Shown piece after piece: positions 15,783-25,350 of a DNA stretch of 64,000 nucleotides. Under the pieces are notes generated by a model that saw only the letters and a program-made list of their open reading frames with translations, was not told where the DNA came from and did not search any database. The stretch's first letter is position 1, and each line of letters opens with the position of its first letter. A program made the translations under genes and the position numbers. This stretch comes from Streptomyces dioscori (GTDB lineage Bacteria; Actinomycetota; Actinomycetes; Streptomycetales; Streptomycetaceae): positions 124,001-188,000 of the forward strand of contig NZ_KZ679053.1 in assembly GCF_003024195.1 (NCBI RefSeq), given 5' to 3'.

Positions 15783-17459
15783 GTGGTCGATCCTGTGACC
15801 GTATCGGTCATAACCCACCGATTCGAAGCGATCGTGCAGGAGATGGGCGAGGCGATGCTGCGCACCGCCTACTCGCAGATCCTCAACTCAAGCAGGGACT
15901 TCTCCACAGCGATCACGGACCGCGAATCGCGGCTGGTCGCACAGGCGGAGCACGTTCCCATCCACGTGGGCTCGATGCCCTGGGCGGTCCGCGCCATCAC
16001 GGACTTCTTCGGTGACTCGATCAACCCCGGAGACGTGTATCTGCTGAACGATCCCTACCACGGCGGCAACCACCTCCCGGACCTCACGACGTTCGTTCCG
16101 GTCTTCTTCGAGGACAAGCTGCTCTTCTGGTCGATCAACCGGTCCCACCAGAGCGACATCGGGGGTTCGACGCACGGCGCGTACAACCCGGCCGCGACCG
16201 AGATATGGCAGGAGGGGCTACGGATCACCCCGCTCAAGCTGTACGACGCGGGCACGGTCCGTGAGGACGTCATGCAGATGATCGCCATTAATGTGCGCCA
16301 TGCCGACGACTTCCTGGGTGACCTCCGCGCGATGATCGGCTCCTCCTGGGTGGGAGAGAGGCGCATTCTGCAGCTGCTGGACGAGTACGGAACCGAAACG
16401 GTCACCGAAGCCATCGACGCCATACTCGACAGCGCCGAGAGCCAGACCCGGGCCTGCATCTCGACCTGGACCGACGGTGTCTACTTCGGTGAGGCCGTGC
16501 TGGACGACGACGGCCACGGCACCGAGGACATCCACATCCGGGCCCAGGTCACCGTCTCGGGCGACTCCCTCCACGTCGACCTGAGCGACTCCCACCCCCA
16601 GGTCACCGGCTTCATCAACTCGTCGTACCCGAACATGATGTCCGCGGTCCACATGGCCCTGTCCTTCCTCATCGAGCCGCGAACCCCGAAGAACTCGGGG
16701 ACGTTCCGGCCGCTGACGGTGACGGCCAAGGAGGGCACGGTGGTGTGGGCACGTCCCCCGGCGCCCGTCACGCTGGCCACGAACCACTGCGCCCAGGAGA
16801 TCGCCGAGTCGGTGATCAAGGCTCTGGTGGGAGCATGTCCCGACCGTGTGATCGCCGGCTGGGGTCGGCGGTTCCGGATTGCCATCAAGGGCGTCGACCC
16901 ACGGACCGGCCGCCAGTTCATCTGGCACCTCTTCCACGCGCGGCCGGGGGGAGGCGCGTCCCCTGCGGGAGACGGATGGGAGACGGCGGGCGAGGGCCAG
17001 GCGATGGGCTCCTCCAAGTTCGGCTCGATCGAGGTCGCAGAGGTCCGCTTCCCCCTCTTCTTCGAACACCACGAGTTCCGCCCCGACTCCTTCGGCGACG
17101 GACAGTTCCGGGGAGGCGCCGGCTCGGTGCTGCGGCTCCGCATGGAGACCGAGGGGACGGCGGTGGCGAACACCGCCGGCGACGGGGTCAGACACCCGTC
17201 GTACGGGACGTGCGGTGGCCGCGACGGCGTTCCGCACCGGTACCGGCTCCTCGCGGGTGAGCACGTGCGGGAGCTGCGGACCAAGGAAGTCGACATCGAG
17301 GTACCGCCCCACTCGGTCTTCCTCGTCGAGTCCGCGGGCGGCGGTGGCTACGGACCACCGGCCGAGCGCTCTCCCGATGCCCGGCGGCAAGACATCGAGA
17401 ACGGCTTCGTCTCGGCGGACGACACCACCGACCGCGCCCTCCTCACGACAGGGACCTGA
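15783..17459 (+). CDS. hyuB: hydantoinase/oxoprolinase B subunit (HyuB)
   Basis: Hydantoinase B family protein of 558 aa, the partner subunit of ATP-dependent hydantoinase, oxoprolinase or acetone-carboxylase-like enzymes. Typical segments are the N-terminal DPVTVSVITHRFEAIVQEMG, NDPYHGGNHLPD, HQSDIGG and a glycine-rich C-terminus (GGGGYG). A GTG at 15783 is chosen since conserved sequence starts there and a GGAG site is close; longer in-frame starts run into the operator region. The HyuA gene follows 2 bases later. Substrate unknown; amide ring opening or carboxylation are both possible for this family. Confidence 0.9.
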   Translation: MVDPVTVSVITHRFEAIVQEMGEAMLRTAYSQILNSSRDFSTAITDRESRLVAQAEHVPIHVGSMPWAVRAITDFFGDSINPGDVYLLNDPYHGGNHLPDLTTFVPVFFEDKLLFWSINRSHQSDIGGSTHGAYNPAATEIWQEGLRITPLKLYDAGTVREDVMQMIAINVRHADDFLGDLRAMIGSSWVGERRILQLLDEYGTETVTEAIDAILDSAESQTRACISTWTDGVYFGEAVLDDDGHGTEDIHIRAQVTVSGDSLHVDLSDSHPQVTGFINSSYPNMMSAVHMALSFLIEPRTPKNSGTFRPLTVTAKEGTVVWARPPAPVTLATNHCAQEIAESVIKALVGACPDRVIAGWGRRFRIAIKGVDPRTGRQFIWHLFHARPGGGASPAGDGWETAGEGQAMGSSKFGSIEVAEVRFPLFFEHHEFRPDSFGDGQFRGGAGSVLRLRMETEGTAVANTAGDGVRHPSYGTCGGRDGVPHRYRLLAGEHVRELRTKEVDIEVPPHSVFLVESAGGGGYGPPAERSPDARRQDIENGFVSADDTTDRALLTTGT

Positions 17460-17461
17460 AC

Positions 17462-19522
17462 ATGTACCGGATCGGCATCGACATCGGCGGCACCTTCACC
17501 GACCTGGCCGCCGTCGACGGCGACGGCAAGGTGGTGATCGCCAAATCCTCCTCCACCCCGCGAGACCCTTCCGACGGGCTGCTGGAGGGGCTGACCAAGC
17601 TCGCCGCCGCGCTGGGCACCACGCGTGAGCAGATGCTGCGTGAGACCGAACGGATCGTGCACGGCACCACAGTGGCCACCAACGCGCTGCTGGAGGGCAA
17701 GGGCGCGAAGGTCGCCCTGCTCACGACCGAGGGTCACCGGGACGTGATCGAGATGCGCGAAGGGATGAAGGAGGACCGCTACAACGTGCGGATGGCGCCG
17801 CAGCAGCCGCTGGTGCCACGGGCCCGGCGCTTCGGGGTCCGCGAACGGATGCGGGCGGACGGTACGGCGGCGATCCCCCTCGCAGCGCAGTCGCTCGCGG
17901 CCGCCGTCGAGGCGGCCGCAGCGTCGGGAGCCGAGGCGATCGCCGTCTGCTATCTCCATTCCTACCGCAACCCCGAGCACGAGCAGGAGACCGCTGCCGC
18001 GCTGCGCGGTCGGCTTCCGGATACCTACATCTCCCTCTCCAGCGAGGTCCTGCCGCAGATCAAGGAGTACGAGCGGGTGTGGACCACCGTGGTCAACGCC
18101 TACGTCGGCCCGGTACTGGCCGACTACCTGTCCCGGCTCAGCGGTCGCCTCGCGGACGCGGGCTACGCCGGTGAAGTCATGATCATGCACTCGCACGGCG
18201 GCGTGGCCACGATCCCGGAGTCGACCCGGCTCGCCGCCGGGGCCGTCCTGTCGGGGCCCGCCGGTGGTATCGCGGCCGCCCGGCAGGCCGCCAAGCTCGT
18301 CGGGACAGGGGAGCTGATCACCTTCGACATGGGAGGTACGAGCACCGACATCGCCCTGCTGCAGGACGGCGAGGCGCCGCTGAGCGCGGAGAAGCAGGTC
18401 GGTCTCGCCAAGGTTTCGCTGCCGACCCTGGACATTCACACGCTCGGCGCGGGTGGCGGCTCCATCGCCCGGGTCGACAGCGGCATCCTGCACGTCGGTC
18501 CGGAGAGCGCCGGCGCCCTGCCCGGTCCGGCGTGCTACGGCCGCGGAGGAACCGAGGCGACCGTCACCGACGCGAACGCCGTCCTCGGACTCCTCGACCC
18601 GGCCGGCTTCGCCGGCGGCGACCTTCCCCTGGACCCCGCCGCCGCCGAAGCCGCGGTTGCGGAAGTGGCATGCACGATGGGAGTGGCCACCGTCGAAGCC
18701 GCCGCCGGGATCTCCAAGGTCGTCAACACCACCATGGCCGAGGGCATTCGGATCATGTCGGTCCGTCGTGGCGTCGACCCGCGCGGCTTCACACTGGTCT
18801 CGTTCGGGGGAGCAGCGGGTGTGCACGTCACCGAGGTGGCGCGGCTGCTCGACATCAAGCGCGTGATCGTCCCCAATGTCGCCTCGGTCCTGTCGGCCTG
18901 GGGAATGCTCGCCACCGACCTGCGCTTCGAGATGGTGCGCTCCCACATCGGGGACGCCGCGTCCACCTCGGTCGACGCCATGCGCAAGGTGCTGCTCGAC
19001 ATGGAGAGCGAGGGCCGTGCCCGGCTCGACGGGTTCGACGGCCGGATCGAGGTCCAGCGTGCGCTCGACATGCGCTACGGCGAGCAGATCTACGAGATCA
19101 CCGTCCCCGTCAACGACGTGGACGTCGATGCCGACGACTTCATCGACGAGGTCGTGGCGCGGTTCCACAAGCGCCACCAGCAGCTGTACGCCTACAACGC
19201 GCCCGGCCAGGAGGTGGTCATCGTGAACGCACGGACCACCATCGTCGGAAAGCTGCCGGAGCTACGCGCCGAGCCGCTGTCGACCGGCAACGGCCGCAGC
19301 GCGAAGGCCGGCGTACGGCAGGTCTACCTGGACGGCTGGACCGACGTACCGGTGCACCGGATGGAGACCGTGACGCAGGGGGAGTGCATCACCGGTCCCG
19401 CCCTCTACGAGTCGGCCACCACCACGGTGCTGCTGCGCGCCGGCGATTCCGCAGTCGTCGACGAGCACGGCTGGCTCGATATCCGCCTGTCCCAGCCGTC
19501 CGCCACGAGGAGGAGCCCATGA
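17462..19522 (+). CDS. hyuA: hydantoinase/oxoprolinase A subunit (HyuA)
   Basis: ATP-grasping subunit of 686 aa with the actin-like ATPase signature GIDIGGTFTDLAAVD at the N-terminus, HGTTVATNALLEGKGA, the second phosphate loop FDMGGTSTDIAL and the C-terminal TLGAGGGSIA region. It pairs with the HyuB gene directly upstream to form an ATP-dependent hydrolase or carboxylase. Full length for the family. Its stop overlaps the aminotransferase start (ATGA), linking the complex to amine removal or aminomutase chemistry. Confidence 0.92.
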   Translation: MYRIGIDIGGTFTDLAAVDGDGKVVIAKSSSTPRDPSDGLLEGLTKLAAALGTTREQMLRETERIVHGTTVATNALLEGKGAKVALLTTEGHRDVIEMREGMKEDRYNVRMAPQQPLVPRARRFGVRERMRADGTAAIPLAAQSLAAAVEAAAASGAEAIAVCYLHSYRNPEHEQETAAALRGRLPDTYISLSSEVLPQIKEYERVWTTVVNAYVGPVLADYLSRLSGRLADAGYAGEVMIMHSHGGVATIPESTRLAAGAVLSGPAGGIAAARQAAKLVGTGELITFDMGGTSTDIALLQDGEAPLSAEKQVGLAKVSLPTLDIHTLGAGGGSIARVDSGILHVGPESAGALPGPACYGRGGTEATVTDANAVLGLLDPAGFAGGDLPLDPAAAEAAVAEVACTMGVATVEAAAGISKVVNTTMAEGIRIMSVRRGVDPRGFTLVSFGGAAGVHVTEVARLLDIKRVIVPNVASVLSAWGMLATDLRFEMVRSHIGDAASTSVDAMRKVLLDMESEGRARLDGFDGRIEVQRALDMRYGEQIYEITVPVNDVDVDADDFIDEVVARFHKRHQQLYAYNAPGQEVVIVNARTTIVGKLPELRAEPLSTGNGRSAKAGVRQVYLDGWTDVPVHRMETVTQGECITGPALYESATTTVLLRAGDSAVVDEHGWLDIRLSQPSATRRSP

Positions 19523-20823
19523 CCACCACCGACGTCGAGGCCGCGCTGCGGGAAGTGCTCGCCGTGACCGAGGAGCGGTACGTCGCGAACAATCCCCGAA
19601 GTGAGCGCAGGTTCAGGCAGGCGGCGACCGTGATGCCCGGCGGCAACACACGGACCTCGCTCTACTACTCGCCGTTCCCGGTCACCTTCGTCGCGGGGGA
19701 GGGGCAGTTCCTCACCGATCTCGACGGGCACCGTTACGTCGACCTGCTCGGTGAGTACTCGGCCGGCCTCTACGGTCACTCCGACCCTGCGGTCCTGACC
19801 GCCGTGCGCAAGGTCCTCGACGAGGGGCTGTCGTACGGCGGCCCCAATCAGTACGAGGTGGAGCTGGCACAGGAGATCACCCACCGCTTTCCGTCGGTCG
19901 AGCTGGTGCGGTTCACGAACTCGGGAACCGAGGCGAACCTCTTCGCTATCGGGGCCGCCCGTGCCGTGACGGGCCGGAGCAAGGTGCTGGCCTTCGAGAG
20001 CGGCTATCACGGAGGCGTGCTCAGTTTCCGCGGCGAGGCTCCGCTCAACGCTCCGTACCCGTATGTCGTCTGCGAGTACAACGACGTGCCCGGGACCTTG
20101 GCCGCCATCCGCGAGCACCGTGACGATCTGGCCGCCGTCATCCTTGAGCCGATGCTCGGTGGTGGTGGCGCGGTGCCTGCGACCGCCGAGTTCGTCCGCG
20201 CGATCCGCGAGGCGACGACGCGCTACGACGTCGTGTTCATTCTCGACGAAGTGATGACCTCGCGACTGGCGCCGGGCGGACTTCAGGAACGGTTGGACGT
20301 GGTGCCCGACCTGACGACGTTCGGGAAATACATCGGTGCGGGCTTCGGCTTCGGTGCGTTCGGAGGCAGCCGGCGCCTGATGGAGCGGTTCGACCCGAGT
20401 GTGCCGGGCAGCCTGTCGCATCCCGGGACGTTCAACAACAACACGGTCACCATGGCAGCCGGCCTCGTCGGGCTGCGCGATGTCTTCACACCCGAGGCCG
20501 CCCGGGAGCTGAACGCGCGGGGGGACAGACTCCGGGACCGGCTGAACTCGCTCTTCATCGAGTACGACGTGGCCGTCCGGGCGACCGGTGTCGGCTCCAT
20601 CATGGGGCTGCACTTCCAGCGTTCCCCCATAGTCAGTGGTCGCCACATCGCCCCGGCCCCCGACAAGCGCACCCTGCTGCATCTTGAGCTGATGCTGCGT
20701 GGTTTCTACATCGCGCGAAGGGGCTACCTGGCGCTTCCGCTCCCTGTGACCGATACGGACGTGGCCTCCTTCGTGGACGCCGTGGCGGACGTGGTGGCCA
20801 CCCATCGACGCCTGCTCCGTTAG
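19519..20823 (+). CDS. class III PLP aminotransferase, GSA-aminomutase-like
   Basis: Fold-type I PLP enzyme of 434 aa resembling glutamate-1-semialdehyde aminomutase: MPGGNTRTSLYYSPFP near residue 40, FTNSGTEANLFAIGAAR (phosphate binding), ILDEVMTSR (Asp for the pyridine nitrogen) and the Schiff-base Lys in TFGKYIGAGFGFGAFGG. It is not the heme-pathway enzyme, given its context behind HyuBA. ATG with AGGAGGAG upstream, overlapping the HyuA stop. Substrate unknown; it may be an amino-acid transaminase or racemase. Confidence 0.88.
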   Translation: MTTTDVEAALREVLAVTEERYVANNPRSERRFRQAATVMPGGNTRTSLYYSPFPVTFVAGEGQFLTDLDGHRYVDLLGEYSAGLYGHSDPAVLTAVRKVLDEGLSYGGPNQYEVELAQEITHRFPSVELVRFTNSGTEANLFAIGAARAVTGRSKVLAFESGYHGGVLSFRGEAPLNAPYPYVVCEYNDVPGTLAAIREHRDDLAAVILEPMLGGGGAVPATAEFVRAIREATTRYDVVFILDEVMTSRLAPGGLQERLDVVPDLTTFGKYIGAGFGFGAFGGSRRLMERFDPSVPGSLSHPGTFNNNTVTMAAGLVGLRDVFTPEAARELNARGDRLRDRLNSLFIEYDVAVRATGVGSIMGLHFQRSPIVSGRHIAPAPDKRTLLHLELMLRGFYIARRGYLALPLPVTDTDVASFVDAVADVVATHRRLLR

Positions 20824-20865
20824 CGGCGACAGCCCGTCGGGCAAGGACCCGACCGGCTGTCGCCG
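20824..20865. terminator. bidirectional terminator hairpin
   Basis: Arms CGGCGACAGCC and GGCTGTCGCCG pair perfectly and continue after one mismatch into six more pairs around a 6-base loop. It begins directly after the aminotransferase stop and serves both convergent genes. Confidence 0.8.
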
Positions 20866-20873
20866 GCGTTCGC

Positions 20874-21974
20874 TCAGTCCTCCGGCCCGGGGGCGAGGGT
20901 GACGAGGGCGGTGGCAATCTCGTCGAGGCGGGCAGGGGCGAGGGCATAGAGAACGTAGTAGCCCTCGCGCCGGGTGGTGGTGAGTCCTGCCTGGGTGAGC
21001 TGATGAAGGTGGCGGGAGGTGACGGAGGGGGACAGGCCGAGGAGAGAAGCGAGTTCTTGCGTGGTGCGGCTCTGGGCGGCGAGGTGGGTGACGATCCGCA
21101 GCCGTGGGGCGGCGGCCAGAGCCCGGAGCGCCGTGAGGGTGTCTTCCTGACTGGCGGGGCGGGCGGTCGAGGCGGGCGCGAGAGGCAGAGCGGGGTAGGT
21201 GATCCGCAGAGGCCAGGGGGCGTCGCAGGTGACGCGGACGTGGGGCCAGACGTAGTGGCTGGCGGTGAACGTCACGGGCTTCTCGCGTGTGACGGAGATG
21301 TCGTGGTCGTGCGGACGGTCCAGGCGCAGGGTCCGGCGGCCGGGGTCCACGCGGATCTGGGGAGCGAGGGTGCGGAGCATCGGGAACAGGCCGTGGTGGG
21401 CGATCCGGGCGCCTGAGCGGGTGATCGACTCGTACAAGGAGGGCTCGACGCGCTCCCACTCCTGGGCGAAAGCGGCGTCCCAGTAGTCCTCCAGCACGGT
21501 GAGCGCGTCGTCGAGGACGGGGAGGGGATCGGTGAGGATGCTCTCCAGGCGTGCCGCCCGGCCCGGGTCGCTGTGGCGGTACTCGGCGAGTACCGCGTCG
21601 CGGGTGGCGGGGTCGTCGACGAGGTCGTCCCCGGTGTGGCGGGTGCGGTCGACGAGCGTTCGGGCGAGTTCGGTGGCCAGCAGAGCGGGCGGCAGGCCCC
21701 GTACGGCCGCGAGCTGGTCCGCGAAGTCGGCGTCGTGATCACCGGTGCGGCTCTCGAAGAGGGCGGGGATGTAGTCGGCCACGACGAAGTCGTGCCCACG
21801 CATACGCCGGCGCAGGCCGGCGGGCAGGCGGCGGCACCGCCTGACCCAGGGGACGTGCAGGGCGTGGTGGCCGGGGGCGGTGAGGACGTGCCAGGAGTGG
21901 ACGGCTTCGAGCAGGGGGGAGACGGAGAAGGCGATGTCCTCCTCGGCCGTCTCGGCGAAGCGCAGGGTGATCAC
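20874..21974 (-). CDS. ArsR-type winged-helix regulator with N-terminal DUF5937-like domain
   Basis: A 366-aa protein whose last 90 residues form an ArsR-like winged helix: ALRALAAAPRLRIVTHLA, TTQELASLLGLSPSVTSRHL (recognition helix) and AGLTTTRREGYYVLYAL (wing). The N-terminal 270 residues match the pattern of actinobacterial regulators with a DUF5937-type domain and probably sense a ligand; no metal-binding Cys cluster is seen. It is divergent from a LysE-type exporter and probably represses it. GTG start. Confidence 0.8.
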   Translation of the reverse strand: MITLRFAETAEEDIAFSVSPLLEAVHSWHVLTAPGHHALHVPWVRRCRRLPAGLRRRMRGHDFVVADYIPALFESRTGDHDADFADQLAAVRGLPPALLATELARTLVDRTRHTGDDLVDDPATRDAVLAEYRHSDPGRAARLESILTDPLPVLDDALTVLEDYWDAAFAQEWERVEPSLYESITRSGARIAHHGLFPMLRTLAPQIRVDPGRRTLRLDRPHDHDISVTREKPVTFTASHYVWPHVRVTCDAPWPLRITYPALPLAPASTARPASQEDTLTALRALAAAPRLRIVTHLAAQSRTTQELASLLGLSPSVTSRHLHQLTQAGLTTTRREGYYVLYALAPARLDEIATALVTLAPGPED

Positions 21975-22004
21975 GATTGCAGGATTTCACAATCAGTTGA
22001 TCAA
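21968..22004. promoter_or_regulatory. AT-rich dyad in ArsR/LysE divergent promoter
   Basis: GATTG (21975-21979) and CAATC (21990-21994) face each other across 10 bases, flanked on both sides by TGATCA (21968 and 21998). It overlaps the GTG of the ArsR-type gene and is the only AT-rich patch in the region, so it is the likely operator for autoregulation and control of the exporter. Confidence 0.5.
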
Positions 22005-22154
22005 AACCGGTCGTCCCGGCCAGGCTCAGGAGGAGCAGACCGCGCGCCGTCCGGCCGCAGGTCGACCCCCCTCCGTTCCGAGCAAAGGCTGCAGGTGACC
22101 CTCACCGCACCGTCCTTCGCCGGTTGTGCGGCACAGATCAGGAAGTCCCAGCTC

Positions 22155-22790
22155 ATGGTGAAGACGGAAAGCCTTCTCGCGTTCGCCGCGATGTCCCTCG
22201 TCGTGATCGCGATTCCCGGGCCGAGCGTCCTGTTCGTCGTCGGCCGCGCCCTCGCGCACGGCCGCCGCACCGCGCTCGCGACCGTCCTGGGCAACCTCCT
22301 GGGCTGCTACGCCCTCGTCCTCGCCGTCGCGCTCGGCGTCGGCGCCCTGGTCCAGAGCTCGACCACCGTCTTCACCGCCTTGAAGCTGGCCGGCGCCGTG
22401 TACCTGGTCTATCTCGGCGTCCAGGCGTACCGCCACCGTGGCCGGCTGCGCGCCGATCTGACGACCGGGGAGGGCGAACGGCGTGGTGATCTGCGCACCG
22501 TCCTGGACGGCCTGGTGGTGGGCGCCACGAACCCCAAGGGCCTGGTCTTCTTCGCCGCGGTCCTGCCCCAGTTCGTGAACCACGACGCGGGGAACATCCC
22601 GTTGCAGATGATGCTCCTCGGCCTGATCCATGCCGCGATCGGGCTGGTCTGCGACACCGTCTGGGGCCTGGGTGCCTCAGCGGCCAGGACCTGGTTCGCC
22701 GGCTCCGACCGGCGCCTGTCGATGATCGGCGGCGCGGGCGGCATCGCACTGATCGGCCTCGGGCTCACCGTCGCCACCACCCGCCAGTGA
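22155..22790 (+). CDS. LysE/RhtB family amino-acid or metabolite exporter
   Basis: Membrane protein of 211 aa with about six hydrophobic segments and the family signature IAIPGPSVLFVVGRALAHGRR near the N-terminus (first part of helix 1) plus ATNPKGLVFFAAVLPQFV in the middle. Such proteins export amino acids or related small molecules. The ATG at 22155 gives the canonical N-terminus. It is divergent from and probably controlled by the ArsR-type regulator. Confidence 0.9.
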   Translation: MVKTESLLAFAAMSLVVIAIPGPSVLFVVGRALAHGRRTALATVLGNLLGCYALVLAVALGVGALVQSSTTVFTALKLAGAVYLVYLGVQAYRHRGRLRADLTTGEGERRGDLRTVLDGLVVGATNPKGLVFFAAVLPQFVNHDAGNIPLQMMLLGLIHAAIGLVCDTVWGLGASAARTWFAGSDRRLSMIGGAGGIALIGLGLTVATTRQ

Positions 22791-22946
22791 CCCCGCTGCA
22801 ACGTCCACCCCACGCGTCCGGCGGTGTGAGCGCCCCGGCTCCGCCCGCAGCCGCCTGCCTGTCGGTCTCCAGTGCCGTCGCCTTCGGCTCCGGCGCGTCC
22901 GGGTCGCGCAGCGGGCGCGGGGCGAAGCCATCAACCACCTGTGGCG

Positions 22947-24161
22947 TCAGGCGGGCTGACGGTCCAGGTCGAGCTGGAACAGCTTGATCGCGTTGCCGCG
23001 GACGATTTTGTACGTGGTTTCGGCGTCGATGCCGGCGAACTGCCCGGCGAGGTGCTCCAGGGTGTGCGGGTAGGGGCCGTCGGCGTGCGGGAAGTCGACC
23101 TCGAACATCAGGTTGTCGATGCCGATCCGGTGAGCCTGCTCGATGGCGTGCCGGTCGGCGAAGATGCAGCCGAACATGTTGCGTCGGATGTACGTGGAGG
23201 GCAGCTCCTGCATCTTGATCTCGCCGAGCCCCCACGTGTGGTGGGTGTAGGCGTGGTCCATCCGCTCCATCGCGTAGGGCAGCCAGCCGGCTTGGCCCTC
23301 GGAGTAGGCGAGCTTGAGGCGTGGGAACCGGTCGAGCACGCCGGAGAAGATGAAGTCGGCCATCGAGGCATATGAGTTGGAGAACTGGAGCGTCGTCGCG
23401 ACGACGTCGGGTGCGTCCGGCGGCATCGGCATCATCTTCGACGACGAGCCGATGTGCATGCAGATGACGGTGCCGGTCTCCTCGCAGGCCGCGAAGAACG
23501 GATCCCAGTTGCCGTCGTGAATCGTCGGAAAGCCGAGGTGGCCGACGATCTCACTGAAGGTGACCGCACGGGCCCCCCGCGCCGCGTTGCGGCGCACCTC
23601 GGCCGCGGCGAGTGTCGGGTCCCACAGGGGCACGACCGGGAGCGGGATGTGCCGGCCTCCCGAGTCGCCGCACCACTCCTCGACGATGAAATTGTTGTAG
23701 GCCTCGACGCACGCGATCCCGAAGGCCCGGTCCTTGCTGGTCTGTTCACTGAACGCCTGACCGCAGAACCGCGGGAAGGTGGGGAAGGCGAGTGAGGCCT
23801 CGACATGCTGGGAGGTCATCGCCGCGAGCCTGGCCTGTGGGTCGTAGCACGCGGGGTGCATCTGGTCGTACGTCGCCGGCTCGTTACCGCGCATCGCGGC
23901 CGTGGTCTCGACGCCGTCGAGGATGAGGATGGGCCGTCGCAGCACGTACGCGGAGTCGCCGAACAACCAGACGTCGCCGGGGTCCCCGTCAGGGTCCTCG
24001 ACCAGGCCGTTGAACAGCTTCGATTCCCTGCTGATCATTCGACGCTCCACCCGAGGTGCCCGGTCCTGGTACTTCGCCGGAAGCCACCTCTGGAACAGCG
24101 TCGGGGGCTCGATGATGTGGTCGTCGACGCTGATGATCATCGGTAGCTCGGTGGTCGTCAT
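22947..24161 (-). CDS. amidohydrolase family 2 (TIM-barrel) metal hydrolase/decarboxylase
   Basis: A 404-aa amidohydrolase_2 protein. The first metal motif is SVDDHIIEPP near residue 11 (D-x-H form), then CMHIGSSSK (metal His) and FEVDFPHADGPYPHT (catalytic Asp), as in ACMSD-like decarboxylases and hydrolases. The ATG at 24161 is supported by GAGGGAG upstream. Upstream lies a perfect ATATCT-C-AGATAT palindrome overlapping the stop of the thiolase-like gene, so it probably has its own regulated promoter. A ring-cleavage or decarboxylation role in the catabolic island is likely. Confidence 0.88.
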   Translation of the reverse strand: MTTTELPMIISVDDHIIEPPTLFQRWLPAKYQDRAPRVERRMISRESKLFNGLVEDPDGDPGDVWLFGDSAYVLRRPILILDGVETTAAMRGNEPATYDQMHPACYDPQARLAAMTSQHVEASLAFPTFPRFCGQAFSEQTSKDRAFGIACVEAYNNFIVEEWCGDSGGRHIPLPVVPLWDPTLAAAEVRRNAARGARAVTFSEIVGHLGFPTIHDGNWDPFFAACEETGTVICMHIGSSSKMMPMPPDAPDVVATTLQFSNSYASMADFIFSGVLDRFPRLKLAYSEGQAGWLPYAMERMDHAYTHHTWGLGEIKMQELPSTYIRRNMFGCIFADRHAIEQAHRIGIDNLMFEVDFPHADGPYPHTLEHLAGQFAGIDAETTYKIVRGNAIKLFQLDLDRQPA

Positions 24162-24198
24162 CCCGACTCCCTCTCGTCTCGATTGGCTTCCGCACACA

Positions 24199-24211
24199 AT
24201 ATCTCAGATAT
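24199..24211. promoter_or_regulatory. ATATCT-C-AGATAT operator upstream of amidohydrolase
   Basis: Perfect 13-base palindrome ATATCTCAGATAT, 38 bases before the amidohydrolase start and touching the stop codon of the preceding gene. Its inner 11 bases recur exactly at 57681-57691, and its minus-strand extension ATGATATCT recurs at 15702-15710. Confidence 0.65.
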
Positions 24212-25350
24212 CATGGCCTGGCGAGGGTCCGTCCGAGGAGGACCACATCGCCGAGCGCGGCCACAAGCGCGATCTGAGGGTCGGGCAGCTGGTTGGCGGC
24301 GGACGAGCCTCGAAGCTGGCGCACCGCCTGGACGACACGCTGGATCCGCTGCGACTCCCCGGTGTGCGAATGCGACATCGTGCCGCCGTCGGTCACCACC
24401 GGATGGCGTCCGGTCACCTCGATCGCGCCGTCGGCGACGAAGTCCGGCCCTTCGCCGACGCCGCAGTAGCCGAACGCCTCGAAATACCGGATGATCTCCC
24501 AGCTGAAATTGTCGTACAGCTCGAAGACGTCGACATCCTCACGGGTCAGCCCGGCGCGTGCGAAGGCGCGGTCGGCCGCGTCCCGGCCCAGCATCCCGAC
24601 CCGTTCGTAGGTCGGTGGATGTGTGTAGCTCGGCCCCCAGCTCTCGGAACCACCGCCGAGCACGGAGACAGCGACGCCAGGGAGGTCCTGGGCGCGCTCC
24701 GCCGTGGTGAGGACGAGAGCACTGCCTCCTTCGGCGGTCGTGGCGCACTCCAGCAGGTGGTAGGGGTCCGCGACCATGCGTGAGGCCAGAATGTCCTCTG
24801 CCGTGAACGGGCCGCGACCGCAGTACACGGCCTCCGGGTTCCGTGAACCGTTGTTCCGGATCACTGCTGCCACCTGGGCGACCTTGAGCGGGTCGACCGA
24901 GAACCTGTGCATGTACTGCTTGGCCGAGAGGGCGAACTCGGCGGGAGTCATCAGTCCCCAGCACTCGATGAACTCGTTCGAGGGCCGGGTCCAGGGCGCC
25001 GTGGTCGCGGCGTTCTGATGAATCCCGGCCTCGCCGGCGGCAAGCACCACGACGTCGGTGACACCGGCCTCGATCGCGGTGGCCGCCTCAAGGACCGATG
25101 CGGCACCAGGCATGGCGCGGCCGGCCCAGAAGTAGGGGATGCCCAGCGCGTAACCGAACTTACGCGAGCCGTTCTGATAGTCCAGTCCCGGCAGGATGTT
25201 GACGCCGGTGACGTCCTTGACGGTGAGGCCGGCGTCGCTCAACGCACCCCTGATCGCGGCCGCGGTCACGGTGTCGGACGTCTCGCCCGCCAGCTTGCGC
25301 GCCTGTCGCGTGTTGAACGCACCCACGATGACCGGCTGTCGGCTTCTCAC
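24211..25350 (-). CDS. thiolase-like protein, Ltp-type (probable aldolase subunit)
   Basis: Thiolase-superfamily protein of 379 aa, close to nonspecific-lipid-transfer/SCP2-type thiolases. The usual C-terminal GHPxGATG is replaced by HSHTGESQRIQRV, and FELYDNFSWEII with FGYCGVGEGPDFV is the pattern of Ltp proteins. Members paired with a DUF35 protein, such as Ltp2-ChsH2 of steroid catabolism, act as retro-aldolases rather than thiolases. The neighbour encoding exactly such a DUF35 protein overlaps its GTG start (GTGA). Side-chain cleavage is therefore the favoured role; true thiolase activity is the alternative. Confidence 0.82.
   Translation of the reverse strand: MRSRQPVIVGAFNTRQARKLAGETSDTVTAAAIRGALSDAGLTVKDVTGVNILPGLDYQNGSRKFGYALGIPYFWAGRAMPGAASVLEAATAIEAGVTDVVVLAAGEAGIHQNAATTAPWTRPSNEFIECWGLMTPAEFALSAKQYMHRFSVDPLKVAQVAAVIRNNGSRNPEAVYCGRGPFTAEDILASRMVADPYHLLECATTAEGGSALVLTTAERAQDLPGVAVSVLGGGSESWGPSYTHPPTYERVGMLGRDAADRAFARAGLTREDVDVFELYDNFSWEIIRYFEAFGYCGVGEGPDFVADGAIEVTGRHPVVTDGGTMSHSHTGESQRIQRVVQAVRQLRGSSAANQLPDPQIALVAALGDVVLLGRTLARP

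Noticed and set aside
17348..19177. 609-codon minus-strand frame opposite HyuA
   Set aside because: Antisense shadow; HyuA has full ATPase motifs on the plus strand.
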